A DNA stretch of 64,000 nt from contig OX457061.1 in NCBI GenBank assembly GCA_949752795.1, positions 34,972,425 through 35,036,424 on the forward strand, in the 5' to 3' direction. A program made the position numbers and the translations under genes. The number at the start of each line of letters is the position of its first letter. The first letter of the stretch is position 1. Below, one piece after another: positions 44,617 to 56,558 of the stretch. Origin of the DNA: Hyperoodon ampullatus (lineage: Eukaryota > Chordata > Mammalia > Artiodactyla > Ziphiidae). The notes under the pieces were generated by a model. The model worked only from the letters and a program-made list of their open reading frames with translations, made no database searches and had not been told where the DNA came from.

Positions 44617-46440
44617 TTCTCCTCATTTATTCATATGCAGAATAAGTACTGATGAATGCCATTTGCAGCAACATGGATGGTTGCTAGAGATTATCATACT
44701 AAGTGAATTAAATCAGAGAAAGACAGATACCATATGATATCACTTACATGTGGAATCTAAAAAAAAATGATACAAATGAACTTATTTACAAAACAGAAAC
44801 AGACTCACAGACATAGAAAACAAACATGGTTACCAAAGGAGAAAGGTGGGGGGAGGGATAAATTAGGAATTTGGGAGTTACATATATACACTAATACATA
44901 TAAAATAGACAAACAACAAGGACCTACTGTATAGCACAGGGAACTATACTGAGTATTTTGTAATAACCTATAATGGAAAAGAATCTGAAAAAGAATATAT
45001 ATATATCTCTCTCTATATATATATCTATCTGAATCACTTTGCTGTACACCTGAAACTAACACAAGTTTGTCAATCAACTATATGTCAATTAAAAAAAAAG
45101 AATAAGTATTGATGGCCTACCGTGTGCTAGGGATTCAAGGACAGCCCAGCAGGATAGACGGACTAGTAAGGAGGATTTACAAGGTCATGTTGGCAGTGAG
45201 TGTTCTGAAAGAGAGAAGCATGTTGTGCTCTCAGAGTAGGTACCTTGTCCATGGTCACAGACTAGTAAGTGGCAGGGCTAGACTTTGAACACATGTCTAT
45301 CTGACACCACAACTCATCTATCAATCACTAACTTATAGTACTTCACAAGCATTTCCCTGTAACTGGATAGGAAGGTATGAGAGAGGAGTAGTGAGAAACG
45401 ATGGAGGGAAGGTAGACTAAGCTTTTGCTAGGTAAGGGGTTTAGATCTTGTCCTATGGGTAATGGGAGGCTCTCGGGGAGTGATCTAATTGGGTATGCAT
45501 TTTTGAGAGAGTTTTCTACTATAGTATAGAAAGTAATTTGAGTTGGGAGAGAGAGGGGGCGAGCAGGAAGACCACTCAGAGGTGGTTCCACTGATCCCAT
45601 AATGAAGTAGCAACGGCCCAAAGTAGGAGAGTACCTGTGGAGATGCTGAAGAAGGCATGGGTGCAATAGTTATAAGTTATGATTTACAAGGTGATGTAAA
45701 TCAGTACACCTTGGAATTGATTGAATATGATATGAGAGGCATGGAGAAATAAAGGAGGTAGCCAGGTGTCTAGCATAAATAGCTAAGTGGATGGGTTGAT
45801 GGTGCTATTCATCAGGGTAGGGAACATAGGGAGAGGGACATATTTGGGGGGAAGGTGATGAGTTTAGTTTGGACACGATGAGATCATGGTGCCTTTGGGA
45901 CATACATTTGAGATGCCTGGTAGGCAAATGGACATACAGGTCTAGAACTCTGGTGTGGGGACTTAAAAAAAGCTGCGAATAATAGTAACTTCAGCCATGG
46001 GAATGATTGAAGCTATCCAGGGAGAGAATGTAGCATGTAAAGTCAACCTAATGACTTACATATTTAGGGATGAAGGTGGCCAGAGAAGTAGGAGGAGAAT
46101 CAGGGCAGGCAGAAGGAGCGTGGTAGGTGAGGATGAAAGAACTTTTCAAGAGGAGGGAGTGATGCATGATGTTGAATGCTGCTGACAGACAATAACTCAG
46201 TTTCTGGAAAGTGTCCATTGAATATACCAACTGAGCGGTCACTGGTGGCCCAGACAGAATGGAAATGCTGGTTAAATAGAGTGGTGAGGTGTGGAGTTGA
46301 GCTGAAAGCAAGTGGAGATACTGAATGAAGCCTTTGGCTCCCCAAGTGATATGGTTGTGAAAAAAGAAAAGAAGTGAACTTTAGCTAGAGAGGCCATAGG
46401 CTTTATATGGACTTTTTTTTTTTTAAAGATGAAGTCTAAA
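44617..46440 (-). mobile_element. Second long L2 LINE relic, split by L1
   Basis: The 3' end appears as 'cctcatttattcatatgcag' and, after an L1 insertion, 'ggcctaccgtgtgctaggga'. Upstream, the minus strand follows L2 reverse transcriptase: about 46190-46130 reads LSAAFNIMHHSLLL, the decayed 'LSAAFDTVDHSLLL' block. A MIR-like stretch (45185-45320) lies within it. Confidence 0.62.
44655..45098 (+). mobile_element. 5'-truncated L1 3' end nested in L2
   Basis: The copy runs from 'atgccatttgcagcaacatgg' through the 3' UTR ('acaaggacctactgtatagc', 'gaatcactttgctgtacacc') to an A tail. A 16-base duplication with one mismatch, agaataagta(c/t)tgatg, lies at 44639-44654 and 45099-45114. Near 45000-45030 there is a (TA/TC) low-complexity run. 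Confidence 0.93.
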
Positions 46441-47420
46441 TTCTGAGGTGAAAGAGCTAGTGGAAAATAGAGAAAGAGGTGAAAACTACAGGTGAGTGGA
46501 AGGATTACTGATGGCATGGCATCTCTGAGACATGATGAAATGATGGAACTCAAGGCACTGGTAATGAGCCTTTTATATACAAACAGAAAAAAAAAACATA
46601 TGGAGTTTCTACTTATGTTAAGTATGGGCTTGTGCTGGGGAGGATGTATCTTCTACTGAAGCTACAGAGTTGACAAACAGCACATACAAAGTTTCCTGGA
46701 CGGTGTCAAGAGCCCAGCTTAGGTTGAAGACCACAGATTTGTAGTGGTGATCTCCTGCAGTGTTATGATTTCCTCCAGAGGGTGTGGTACCCCGCATGGG
46801 TACTTAATCTGGGGAAATCAGGATGGGCACTTAACCCTGATTTGCAATTCTGCCAGATGGGTATAGCCAAAGGATGAGAGACAAGCGATTGAGAAGACAG
46901 AGGTTGGAAATGATTGTTCATATGGTCTTAGCTGAAATAGCTGAAAAGAGATGAAGGGGAAGACAGGAGAGCTATGATGGGTGGGAAGAAAATAAAGTCG
47001 GAGGTGAGAGGGCTCGCGAAGATCCCAGAGCAGATGTGGTAAGGACAAGCCAGGGAGAGAGAGGGGAGGATGGAGCAGCTGTGGATGGAACCTGGGCCTT
47101 TGTATCTAACATTTCATACTTGGTGATGAGGCCAGGTGTCAGCCCTGGGGAGGGTTGGTTGAGGAGGGGGAGATCAAGGTTATCTGAGATGAGATTGTCA
47201 AGGAGCTGTGGGAATAACGGTTGGATGAGTCACACACACAAACACTGAGGTCACCAGGGTGATGGTGGGATTTGATATGGATACTGTGAGCCAAGGAATG
47301 AAATCATCGGTGGATGTGAGGAGGTGACCAGAAGATCACTTGGTGACAGAGATGAGGATGGAGAGACCGAGGGAACAAGCAAGACTTTCTAGGAGGACAC
47401 AGGAGTCATGATCTGGAAGC
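46441..47420 (-). other. Purine-rich stretch, probable continuation of old L2 or similar relic
   Basis: The + strand is unusually rich in A and G with many 'gatgaggatggagag' and 'gaggtgagagggc' type words, in the style of an L2 ORF2 read in reverse. I cannot align it convincingly by eye. No gene is seen. Confidence 0.35.
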
Positions 47421-48914
47421 AACACTAAGGAGTAAAAAAAATTGCCAAACTGACTTCCTGATCCTGATATGGTCTGGTTTAAAAGCCCATATTCTTAAAA
47501 CTATTCTGTACTGTTTACTGAATCTGAAGCTGAAGAATAACTTCCAGTTTACCTGGAGGTACTACCAATATCTTTCTTAAAAAAAAAAAAAAAAGCTATA
47601 GGAAGTAGTCCATCCTCAGCTTTATTCAACCAGATCTATTCATCTCTATTGAATCTATTCATGTCTACCAAATGAGCGAGTCTATATTATAAGGAATAAA
47701 TCTTAGGGGCAAAACATGGTAGAAATAAAATGACATGCGCCATAAAACTCCTTAAATCAATCAAACCAATATTATAAGTCCCTGGTTAAAATTTAGACTG
47801 CAATGGACACTTAAAATGTGAAAACATTCCAGTTGGCACTTTTATGTCTTGGACACAGTTACTGGCCTTTTGATTTGAGGCCAGTGTTGAACTAGGAATA
47901 CCCCATGCATATGCATGATGTCCTACTGTTTGTAACACATGCTTGACGTCTGAACCTACCTGTTATGCTGAGAATTATCAGACCAGAGAAATGTAAATAG
48001 CTGTGAGTCACAAAGCCAGCAAATTTAGTCTTAAAAAACCCCTTAAATCTCTATAATTAAAGAGTTCATAGCTCTGTTACTCAGATTTTTTAATTGGAAA
48101 AACAAAAGCAAAAAACAAACATGGGGTGAAAGTAGAATGGTACAGGCTTGTGTACATTTGCGGTGGAAATTTGCCTCTTTTATGAGCTGTGCAGTGTATA
48201 TGGGTTGAAAAACAGCATCCAGAAAGCAAATAGTTGGTTGCCTCAGAGCCCATGGGGATGCTCAGAATTCCTTCACATCAGAGTAGTGACCGCTGAAAGT
48301 TTCATTCTATTTTGTGACTTACAGTGAGGAAGGTAGTACAGCTGTAAACCAGCTGGTATTTCACTGATGCTTGGAAACAGGGCCCTTTTGTCTGTTCCAC
48401 ATGTTCTTGGCCCCCTCCCTTAATTTCATGGACTTGGTTGTTAGTGGAAAAGTATCAATAGCTGTTGAAATACAGGTTCAGTCTTGCTGAGCCTGCCACT
48501 CACCAGGACTTCTGGGGATCCGCGGGTATTGAATTTAAGACAGTGAATCTTGTTTGTGTTGTGTGGCCAGGTAAAGAAGTCATTCAGTGGATTTCTCACC
48601 TTTTCCTCTGCGACTTCATTCATAGAAACGCACCGATTCCTGAGCTTCCTTGAGGACTGTCTTCCCAGCTAGGAACATAAAAGGATATAGCGCCGCCTAG
48701 TGCAGGCAGTTTCTTGGCGTGTGTTCAGCCTTATTCTGGAATAAGGCGACATGGTAACATACAGGAGTGAATGTATTTATTAAATGTGGGCAGCAGTGAA
48801 ACTGAAGGGTGTAAATAAGCCTTTCAAAAATCATAATTTACTACACAATCTTTTAATGGTGGAAAAATGACTTTGAACCACAGCATCTTATAACTTACAG
48901 GGGCTATGAGGATT
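47421..48914. other. Intron 1, unique
   Basis: An A run at 47579-47594 and A/T-rich DNA; no repeat family or exon recognised. A 62-codon open frame at 48465-48653 spans a possible donor (caggtaaag at 48568) but has no known product. Confidence 0.4.
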
Positions 48915-49130
48915 AATAATATGGAAACTAAAATCGTAGTTACTTTTGAGTGAAGGGAGAGGGGTTGAAATTGGGATGGGACACGTGCAGAAGCTTCTGG
49001 AAGTGGCTGGCAGATTCTATTTATTTTGAACTGGGTGGTGATTACAAGGGTATTTGCCTTGAAAGAACTCATTAACTACACATTAATTTTATGTTGTTTT
49101 CTGTATCTGTATTTAGTAAAAAGGTCAAAC
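48915..49130 (+). mobile_element. Old L1M 3' end fragment
   Basis: The segment 'gaaggga gaggggttg... gatgggacacgtgcagaag', 'cttctggaagtggctggcag', 'gaactgggtggtgattacaag' and 'ttctgtatctgtatttagta' follows the 3' UTR of an ancient mammalian L1. Confidence 0.55.
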
Positions 49131-50186
49131 TATGGAAACTTTTGACCAAACACACCACCTCCTAAATTTATAGCCCTTTTCAGAGAAACCTCAAAAATGC
49201 TAAGCCATGTATGGTTTTGACACTTTACATCATCAGACTTTAAGAATAAGGCTTAGGTACCAATGAACACCTGCATTGACAGGTCTGTAGCATCATTCAA
49301 GCTTATATTTTTTTTACCTCAATAGACGTATCATGCTTTTATAGTAGACTGTGTATTTTTGTCCTGTTTTGTATTTGAATATGAGCTTTCATGTTCTCTG
49401 TGGCACGAATTTTCCCCTTCCCAGCTCTTCAGAGAAGTCCAAATTCAGTAGTGCCCTTGGAACATCCAGTTGCCATGGAAGTGACCATTTAGGCTACAAG
49501 TTCATTTCTGTGACAAGTCAGAGAGAGAAAGTAAGAATTACTTAGGAAGACATCTGTCCATTAGAAAATCCTTTGCAGAGCCCCAAATTTTTAAAAATTA
49601 ATTTTCTTTTAACAGTGAGAGGTGAATAGATACATTAGTAATGCTGAAGTATTTGACTGCTTCTTCCAAAGGTGAAAACTCCTGCAGAGCATTTTACAGG
49701 AGAAATTATTTAAGAGTAATATAAATGGTGGTAAATCAACGTTGGATTGTAATATTAAATCCAACTTAGTTTAATTCTAAGTTAGAGCTAAATTTTTTCA
49801 AGACATCATGCATTTAAAATTTCCCCTTAAAGGAAATCTCAAAAAGGATTTTACATTTGTATAATCCAGATGAGAAATGAGAAAAAAGCAAGGAAGTTGA
49901 AAGACCCAAACGGATTCCAGAAGCACTTGCCAAGTTTCCATAATGTCTCATCTGCTGTTTATGGAGGAGGGAGACTTGGGAAGATGGATGACTCTTTTCT
50001 AGGTTCTCAGGTTAGGAAATGAGATTTTGGTCTGGTCGAACTGATCTTGTATCTTTATGCATGTCTTCTACCTTATCCCAGACAGATCTGGCCCCTCAGA
50101 TGAACAGGATGCAATGATAACCCACATTCCAGGGGCAACTCCTTCTGCACCCATCATGGAACTCTGCCAACCTCACAGTGGTTGGG
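49131..50186. other. Intron 1, unique
   Basis: No feature recognised. Confidence 0.4.
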
Positions 50187-50247
50187 ACACACACACACAC
50201 ACACACTCACACACTTAAATGAAGACTGAATTATGCGTGTGTGTGTA
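50187..50247. repeat. (CA)n and (TG)n arms, inverted dinucleotide repeat
   Basis: A CA run (50187-50214) is followed 20 bases later by a TG run (50235-50247), so the two can pair in a single strand. Confidence 0.85.
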
Positions 50248-50459
50248 TTACATATATTAACCTGGGGTTTATGTGTGTACCCTTTTTCTTTCTCCATAGC
50301 ACTACGTATATGGAGATCAACCACTTCGAGTTGGAATAAAGACCACCAACCACCCAAAAATAAGCTTTCAAAAAAACATTAAAATTGAAGTGAGAGCATG
50401 TGCCCAGAGAAGCATGGATTAGGAAGGGTGTTGGGTTTTTGTTTTGGGTTTTTTGTTTT

Positions 50460-50780
50460 TTAGTATTGTTGGCAATAATAAAAAATTGGGAACAGTTTAA
50501 TAGGAAAAAAAGAAAATGGATAAACATATGTTCACAGTAGGGAATACTATGCAGCAGCTTAAATAGTAAAGTAGATGTATATGTACGGACACGAAAAAAA
50601 ATTTATAACATAAACATACCTTGTGTAAATACATAAAGAAGGGGGTAAGAATTTTAGAGGGGGTGGGAAAAAAGGACTTGATCTTTTCTGTATCATCAGG
50701 GTTTTTAAAATATCAAAATTATGTTCACATATTACTTGTGTAATTTTTAAAAATTAAGTTAGTCAAATTTATACCTCTTG
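50460..50780 (+). mobile_element. Old L1M/HAL1-type 3' end fragment
   Basis: The segment 'aaaaattgggaacagtttaa', 'gggaatactatgcagcagctt', 'gtgtaaatacataaagaagg' and 'cttgtgtaatttttaaaaat' follows the 3' part of an ancient L1. Confidence 0.5.
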
Positions 50781-51920
50781 GGAGTCTACCTTTTAAGAGT
50801 TATTTTACACCACCTGAAAGTAAACTTACCTGTGTGGCTGAAGTTTCTCTGGTAACCTGAACTCTCGGTCTTGTTCGACATTTTAATCTAAAGACTTTTT
50901 CAGAGGAGGACTTGGGGGGAAATCTCTTCCTGTGTGTCTGTCTGGGGTGCTCTAGAGGTGGGATGCTGTCGCCTCAGTCCAGTGTGTTGGTTGATTGCGA
51001 TGGTTTAGGGCTCAGTATCAATCCCTCTTCTGTGCACTGTTAGCTCAAGGCCCTTGGGGGGCAAGGAGATGAAATCATTAAATGCCAGACCATTTCAGCG
51101 TTGCCTGGGAACCTAAAAGCAGATGCCGTCTTACTCCAATATTTCTTATTTGAGATACCACCAGCCCCAGACAGTCAGTGGGGGGGACTCACCAAAGATG
51201 CTGGTGATGCTAGCTGCTCCTTCGTTGTTTGAATTGTGGCCTGTGAGCAGATTTTATGCCCAAGACAGAGGAAACCTCATGTCTTTTTCAGTCGTCATCT
51301 TTGGGGGAATCCATGGAGTGACTAGAGAAGGCGGATCCAGACTCTTTCCTTTGAACAGCAGTTTGCACAACGTATACGAGTGGCTCGTAGACCTGGTTTT
51401 CATTACTGACACATTCTATCTGAGGGCTGCCGTGGATGCCGCCTGGACATTTCAATTAGTGCAGCATGCTGGACTCCTGTACTTCGGTTTGCTGCCCCAA
51501 GCTTGTCCCAACTGAGCTCCCAACTACCCCGGGAACTCTTAGCTATCCTGATTTCAGGATAGCTGAACACAGCATCCTGATTTCAGTCCAATAAGTGAGT
51601 CTATTTCAGCCTCCTCAATTTCAGATCCTTTTAAAGTGCTGCCCTGTCACTGTACCAGACAGGATACCACTTCCAGCTCCTATCACTGCCAGTGGAGGTG
51701 GCTGCCTTGTGAGCTGCTAGGTGAGACCAGACACATCCCATAGCAGGGGCCGTGTGATATCTTGGTCTGTAGAGTAGGTGCCAAATATATTCCTCAAATG
51801 GCTGAATGAACAAACATTTATACAATCTGAGCACATGAATGAGTCCCCTCCCCCACCACAGAGCCTTTGTGACTGAGCTGCTGGGATCCACCTCATTCAG
51901 GAATCTCTGAGGTCGCTGTG
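50781..51920. other. Intron 1, unique, with a 130-codon open frame
   Basis: No repeat family recognised. A 130-codon + strand open frame runs 51123-51515 without a recognisable domain. A perfect 11-base inverted repeat lies at 51541-51564. Confidence 0.35.
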
Positions 51921-52060
51921 CATTCATCTGTTCATACAACAACAAATGTTAAGTACCAACTCTGTGCCAGTTACTGTGCTAAGTGATGGGGATATGATGG
52001 TGGAAAAGGCATAGTCCCCGCCATCACGGACTTCACAATCTAACAGAGAAGATACTCTGG
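51921..52060 (-). mobile_element. L2 3' end
   Basis: The segment 'accaactctgtgccagttac', 'tgtgctaagtgatggggata' and 'atagtccccgccatcacgga' matches the reversed L2 3' end. Confidence 0.75.
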
Positions 52061-52644
52061 GCTAAAAGTAGAGTGTTGTATGGCCCGACCAAATTGATTG
52101 TGATGCTTCCTCTGTGTTCACTAATTAGTAGAGTACTGTTGGCACTTGCCCAAGACCTCTACCATCTTCATCGCCTCCCTGACATGACTCGTTTTGGAGG
52201 GAGCCCATTCTCTTAGGCACCTTGGTAAACTCACCTTCTTGCATAAAAAAGTAAAATGCCTCAGATTCCATTGCTTAGAATAGGCACTTTGGGACCAAAT
52301 GCATGTCTTTTTTTTTTTTAAGAAAAAATTGTTTTTCATAAGCTAATGTTTTGCCTTCTAGACCTGGGTGTCCTTCTCTTATTCATCCTCTGCCCAGGCT
52401 GCTAATAGATTTGAAGGGTAAAAATAATACCAGACTCAGCATGTTACATGAGAAATGTATTAGTTAGAAGCCTGGGGTTCTAAGAAATAGAGACCAGATC
52501 AAGCTAGCTCAAGGAAAAAGGGGTGGGTTGTTATAAGGGATGCAGGGGTGTCTTACAGAATCAGAAACAGAAATGTGTCTGGGCCATCAGAGCTGGGAAG
52601 CAGAAGGTCACTGGAATCCTTTCTCTGCCTTTCATCTGTCGGTC

Positions 52645-52715
52645 CATCTTCTTCATCCATCCATCTTTTCCCCTTCCCTTCCCTTCCCTTCTTCCTCTCT
52701 CTCCTTTCCCCTGCT
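52645..52715. repeat. Polypyrimidine tract, (CCCTT)n-like
   Basis: About 70 bases almost entirely C and T, including four ccctt units and a (catc)n run; a mirror-type tract able to form triplex structures. Confidence 0.8.
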
Positions 52716-53159
52716 CAGTATTTCTTTCTCCACCTCACTTCCTCTGCTTTTCTGGTGCATGTGGGCAGTCAAATTTGGCTGCCCACAGTTTCTAAGTTGG
52801 CCTGTCACAGGTCTAGCCGCATCACAGAGACTCCCTTCAAACCGTGTGTGGCCAGGGGCCAGGGTCATATTGTCCCAAAGTAGCTCCTGGAGGTCATGCT
52901 CCTAGATATGGGTTAGCTTCTAGAGAAGGGGACCCATTTTGAGTAGGACAGACATGCCTCAAAATATCTAGCATGCCTGGGTCGATACACACAGACACAC
53001 TTGTAGTCCATACACCAGAATCCCTTTCATGATGGCTACATGTTCAACTAGAGATGGTATGGTAGGCCCTGCCCTGAACCCACGTGAGAGGATGTGGCTC
53101 TGACATGAGCCGCAGGATTCACGGGGTTCTTGTGGAGGTTCTGGGAACAGCCCTGGGCC

Positions 53160-53255
53160 TGAGCCAGAATACGTGAGGTCCAGTCATGGATCCACCAGTA
53201 AATAACTCTAGGAACTTGGACAAGTCCTGACCCCAGCTGAACCTTCATTTTCTGG
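53160..53255 (+). repeat. MIR-like SINE
   Basis: The segment 'gtgaggtccagtcatggatc', then 'taactctaggaacttggaca' and 'agctgaaccttcattttctg', resembles forward MIR. Confidence 0.4.
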
Positions 53256-53529
53256 TTACACTTAGAGTCACAGAGGCAGCTTTCAATGATGTGAAGGGCC
53301 ATAGTGGGGGAGAATGAGCAGGCGTGTTATCTCTGTAGTTGTAGAGTGAAAGGACAGGGGAAACTACAGAGCAGTAACAGTGGCTGAAGATCCCAAAGAG
53401 CTTTCTCACCAGCAGGCTGCACCGACCCTAGAACTGGCTGCTTTATGGTGCTGGCACTCCCTGTCACTGTTAGAAATCCAAGGGAAGCTCAAAAATGATC
53501 TATAAAATGGAGATACTAGCCTATTTCTT

Positions 53530-53934
53530 TTTTTTAATTTTTAGTTTATATTAAGGCATAATTGATTAATTGTGTTAGTTTCAGGTATATAGCAAAGTGA
53601 TTTCAGTTTTACATATGCATGTATCTATTCTTTTTCAAATTCTTTTTCCCATTTAGGTTATTATAGAATATTGAGCAGAGTTCCCTGTGCTATACAGTAG
53701 GTCCTTGTTGGTTATCTGTTTTAAATATAGCAGTGTGTACATGTCAATCCCAAACTCCCAATCTATCCCTTCCCCCCGCTAACCATAAATTCATTCTCTA
53801 AGGTCTGTGAGTCTGTTTTTGTTTTGTAAATAAGTTAATTTGTATCATTTTTTTAGATTCTGCATATAAGTGGTATCATATAATATTTGTCCTTCTCTGT
53901 CTGACGTACTTCACTTAGTATGATAATCTCCCAA
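53530..53934 (-). mobile_element. L1 3' UTR and ORF2 end insertion
   Basis: The reversed tail is followed by 'tgtgttagtttcaggtatat', 'gttccctgtgctatacagta', 'ggtccttgttggttatctg' and 'cacttagtatgataatctcc'. The duplication cct(a/g)tttctt lies at 53520-53529 and 53935-53944. Confidence 0.9.
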
Positions 53935-53956
53935 CCTGTTTCTTAAAAGAATTATT

Positions 53957-53979
53957 TGTGTGTTTGTGTGTGTGTGTGT

Positions 53980-54013
<34 letters not shown>
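53957..54013. repeat. (TG)n microsatellite
   Basis: About 28 TG units with two interruptions; likely polymorphic and able to form Z-DNA. Confidence 0.95.
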
Positions 54014-54015
<2 letters not shown>

Positions 54016-54093
54016 GGGGAGGTATGGGAGTTTTGAGTGCTGTATAAAAATGTATGTCTTTTGTATTATGGTCTTAACAAGGGAAAAGAAGTA

Positions 54094-54214
54094 TTGGGTT
54101 GGCCAAAAGGTTTGTTTGGTTTTAAGTAAAAATAAAAGACACATTTTTCATTTTCACTAAGAACGTTATTGAACAGGGTATTCAGTAACCAAGTGAACTT
54201 TTTGGCCAACCCAA
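54094..54214. mobile_element. Mariner-type MITE
   Basis: Terminal inverted repeats of about 26 bases (ttgggttggccaaaaggttt... and ...gaactttttggccaacccaa) are flanked by TA on both sides (54092-54093, 54215-54216), the mariner target site. The 121-base unit keeps a short interior ('aaaagacacatttttcattttc', 'aagaacgttattgaac') but no transposase. The ends match the mariner known from cattle and other cetartiodactyls. Confidence 0.93.
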
Positions 54215-54345
54215 TATTTTTGCTTTACTTTGTACATTCTTTAAAACCTTCGAAGCATAGTTTTTAGTGCTTGTGTCACAAGAGTTTCCAAGGCCACGAT
54301 CCCTAAGAAGAATAGGTGGGGATGTAAGTGACATGCACTTACCTT

Positions 54346-54536
54346 TTTTTTTTTTTTTTGCGGTATGCGGGCCTCTCACCGCTGCGGCCTCTCCCACTGC
54401 AGAGCGCAGGCTCAGCGGCCATGGCCCATGGGCCCAGCCGCTCCGCGGCACGTGGGATCCTCCCAGACCGGGGCACGAACCCGCATCCCCCACATCGGCA
54501 GGCAGACTCCCAACCACTGCGCCATCAGGGAAGCCC
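54346..54536 (-). mobile_element. CHR-type SINE, short form with internal 14-bp deletion
   Basis: Reversed short form with a 15-base duplication, acatgcactta(c/t)ctt, at 54331-54345 and 54537-54551. Around 54401-54412 one of the two CAGGCTC words and the spacer between them is missing. Confidence 0.94.
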
Positions 54537-54551
54537 ACATGCACTTATCTT

Positions 54552-55160
54552 AATGAAAACAATGCCAGTTGTTCTTCTTAGCCCCATCACTGTAGTTTCT
54601 GGAATTCTTTCTCCCTTCCTTCACTCCTTTGTCCTTTCTACTTCCTGCTGGACTATCAGGGTAGGGGTGGGAATAGGAGAGAGAGCAGATTTTTGAAATC
54701 AACCTTTAACCCTGTGTCCTATGTGAGGGTCTAGTAATAGGATGTTCTTTCTGGTTCTCAGCTCTGTGTTGCTGATGCTGATGTCTGGTTATCCCTGCCT
54801 CTGTCACCATAACCTCTGATATTGTCACTTTCTCTTTCTGAAGGCTTGGCTGGAGTTTGAAGGGCTGAAACAGTGGGGCAGTTCTGCTTTGACAGGGTAT
54901 GTTAACCAAATTCCCTCTGTGAGGCCCTAGTGGCATATTTGGCTCTTTCCATCTTTGGGGCTCAAATACTCCCTTCAGATGGAGCCTTTTGTTAGATCTC
55001 TTCAAATTGCTTTGATATTTACATGGCTTTCAGTTTTTGCCAACCTCTGATTGGTTTTCACTCCCTACTAAATGGAGCTGTTAGGTCATTCAGAAGCAGG
55101 TATAGGTACATATTTGAGCCATAATACAAGTCTAGAAGTATTTACATAGCTATCACCTAT
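54552..55160. other. Intron 1, unique
   Basis: No feature recognised. Confidence 0.4.
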
Positions 55161-55172
55161 AAAGAGATTTAA

Positions 55173-55337
55173 CTGGATAGCACAGGGAACTATATTCAAT
55201 ATCCTGTGATAAACCATAATGGAAAAGAATATGAAAAAGAATAATATATGTATATATGTATAACTGAATCACTTTGCTGTACAGCAGAAATTAACACATT
55301 GTAAATCAACCATATTTCAAAAAAATTTTTAGAGTCA
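55173..55337 (+). mobile_element. L1 3' UTR tail
   Basis: It contains 'ggatagcacagggaactata', 'ataatggaaaagaatatgaa' and 'aactgaatcactttgctgta', then an A/T-rich end. The duplication aaagagatttaa lies at 55161-55172 and 55338-55349. Confidence 0.9.
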
Positions 55338-55349
55338 AAAGAGATTTAA

Positions 55350-56544
55350 TGGCTACATCTGCTATATAATTTCTTTAAAATATATAAAGTCAGATCTCTT
55401 GGGCATATTGTTTTATTTTTCTTATTGCTGCTAATGATGTATTTTTTAATTAAGGAAAGAAGGTTTTGATATTACTGTAGGAGTTGCCAACCTATAGAGG
55501 GGTTGTGCTCCAAGATGATATGTGACTTAGTATTTAAGTGTAAAAATAATTACCTTCCCAGGCTAGTCCACAGTCATCAGTTTTAATACATAATGTAGGA
55601 AAATTAGTACATATTTCCAAAGAACTTGGGAAAGAAAGAAGCCTTATAAATCTAGTAGTGAAATAAAATAGAACTCTAAACTTGAATTAAAAAAAACAGT
55701 TTATTATCATGAATGTTGGTGATTGAGGAAAAGTATGTTTAATTCAAGGCACTAAAGGAAGCAGATAAAATCTCTCATGAAGATTCTCAAAGGGATTCTT
55801 GGATCTCTCAAGTGTTTAGAAAATAATGACACTGGTATACTATTATATATAATTGCACTGGAAAACACACTCTCGACATGGTAATAATTACTTGTGTTCA
55901 CATTATTTGGATAATTTTTGCCTTGCAAAAAGAAGTTAGGGAAAGAAATTTCTCTGAATTAATTGGGTAAGAATTGGAAGAAAAGGGGGAATGGGGAGAA
56001 AGCTAAAGAAGATATGAATATCTGTGAGAAAGATTACCTGAGAGTGTGAACAGGGTGGCGAGTGGAGAGTGGTAGGATGTATCTGGTAGGACTTGCTCTT
56101 GGGCATAATTGAAGTTGAGATCATATAGTTTTTCACATCTTTTATTAAGTGGGCATAATTGATTCAACACATGATTGTGTTCTAGGACAGCAATTCTCAA
56201 AATACACTCCCCCTGATTGATTAGGAACTAAGATCAAAATACAAGTTCTTGATGAACAATCCCATAAAGTGCCAGTTTTTACATATGACTGAGGGTTACT
56301 AGAGTAACCTACTTAGTGAGTTTTCAATGGTCTTTCTGAGCTCAAATTAGCATGTTACCATAGACTCTAAGTAGTCAAGGAATCTAATTAGTTCTACTAA
56401 AAAGTCTAGCTGCTATTCAGTAACAAAACTCCTATAATGCAGCATGCGTGTAGATAGTGGGAACTGCCAAAAGGGAAAGGTGTAGACGGGGCATAGAATG
56501 GCCAAAGTGGGCTGTGATCAAAGAAGCTCGAGAGTCATTGGTTC
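55350..56544. other. Intron 1, A/T-rich unique DNA
   Basis: No repeat or exon recognised. Confidence 0.4.
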
Positions 56545-56558
56545 AGAAAAGTTATTCT

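Larger units (their letters stand above)
52061..53519. other. Intron 1, mostly unique
   Basis: Contains a T run at 52309-52319, a pyrimidine tract at 52645-52715 and a MIR-like stretch at 53160-53255. The part at 52450-52860 reads like an old unclassified repeat. No exon recognised. Confidence 0.4.

Noticed and set aside
53957..54013. Open frames with repeated V/C residues across the TG run
   Set aside because: They are translations of the microsatellite.
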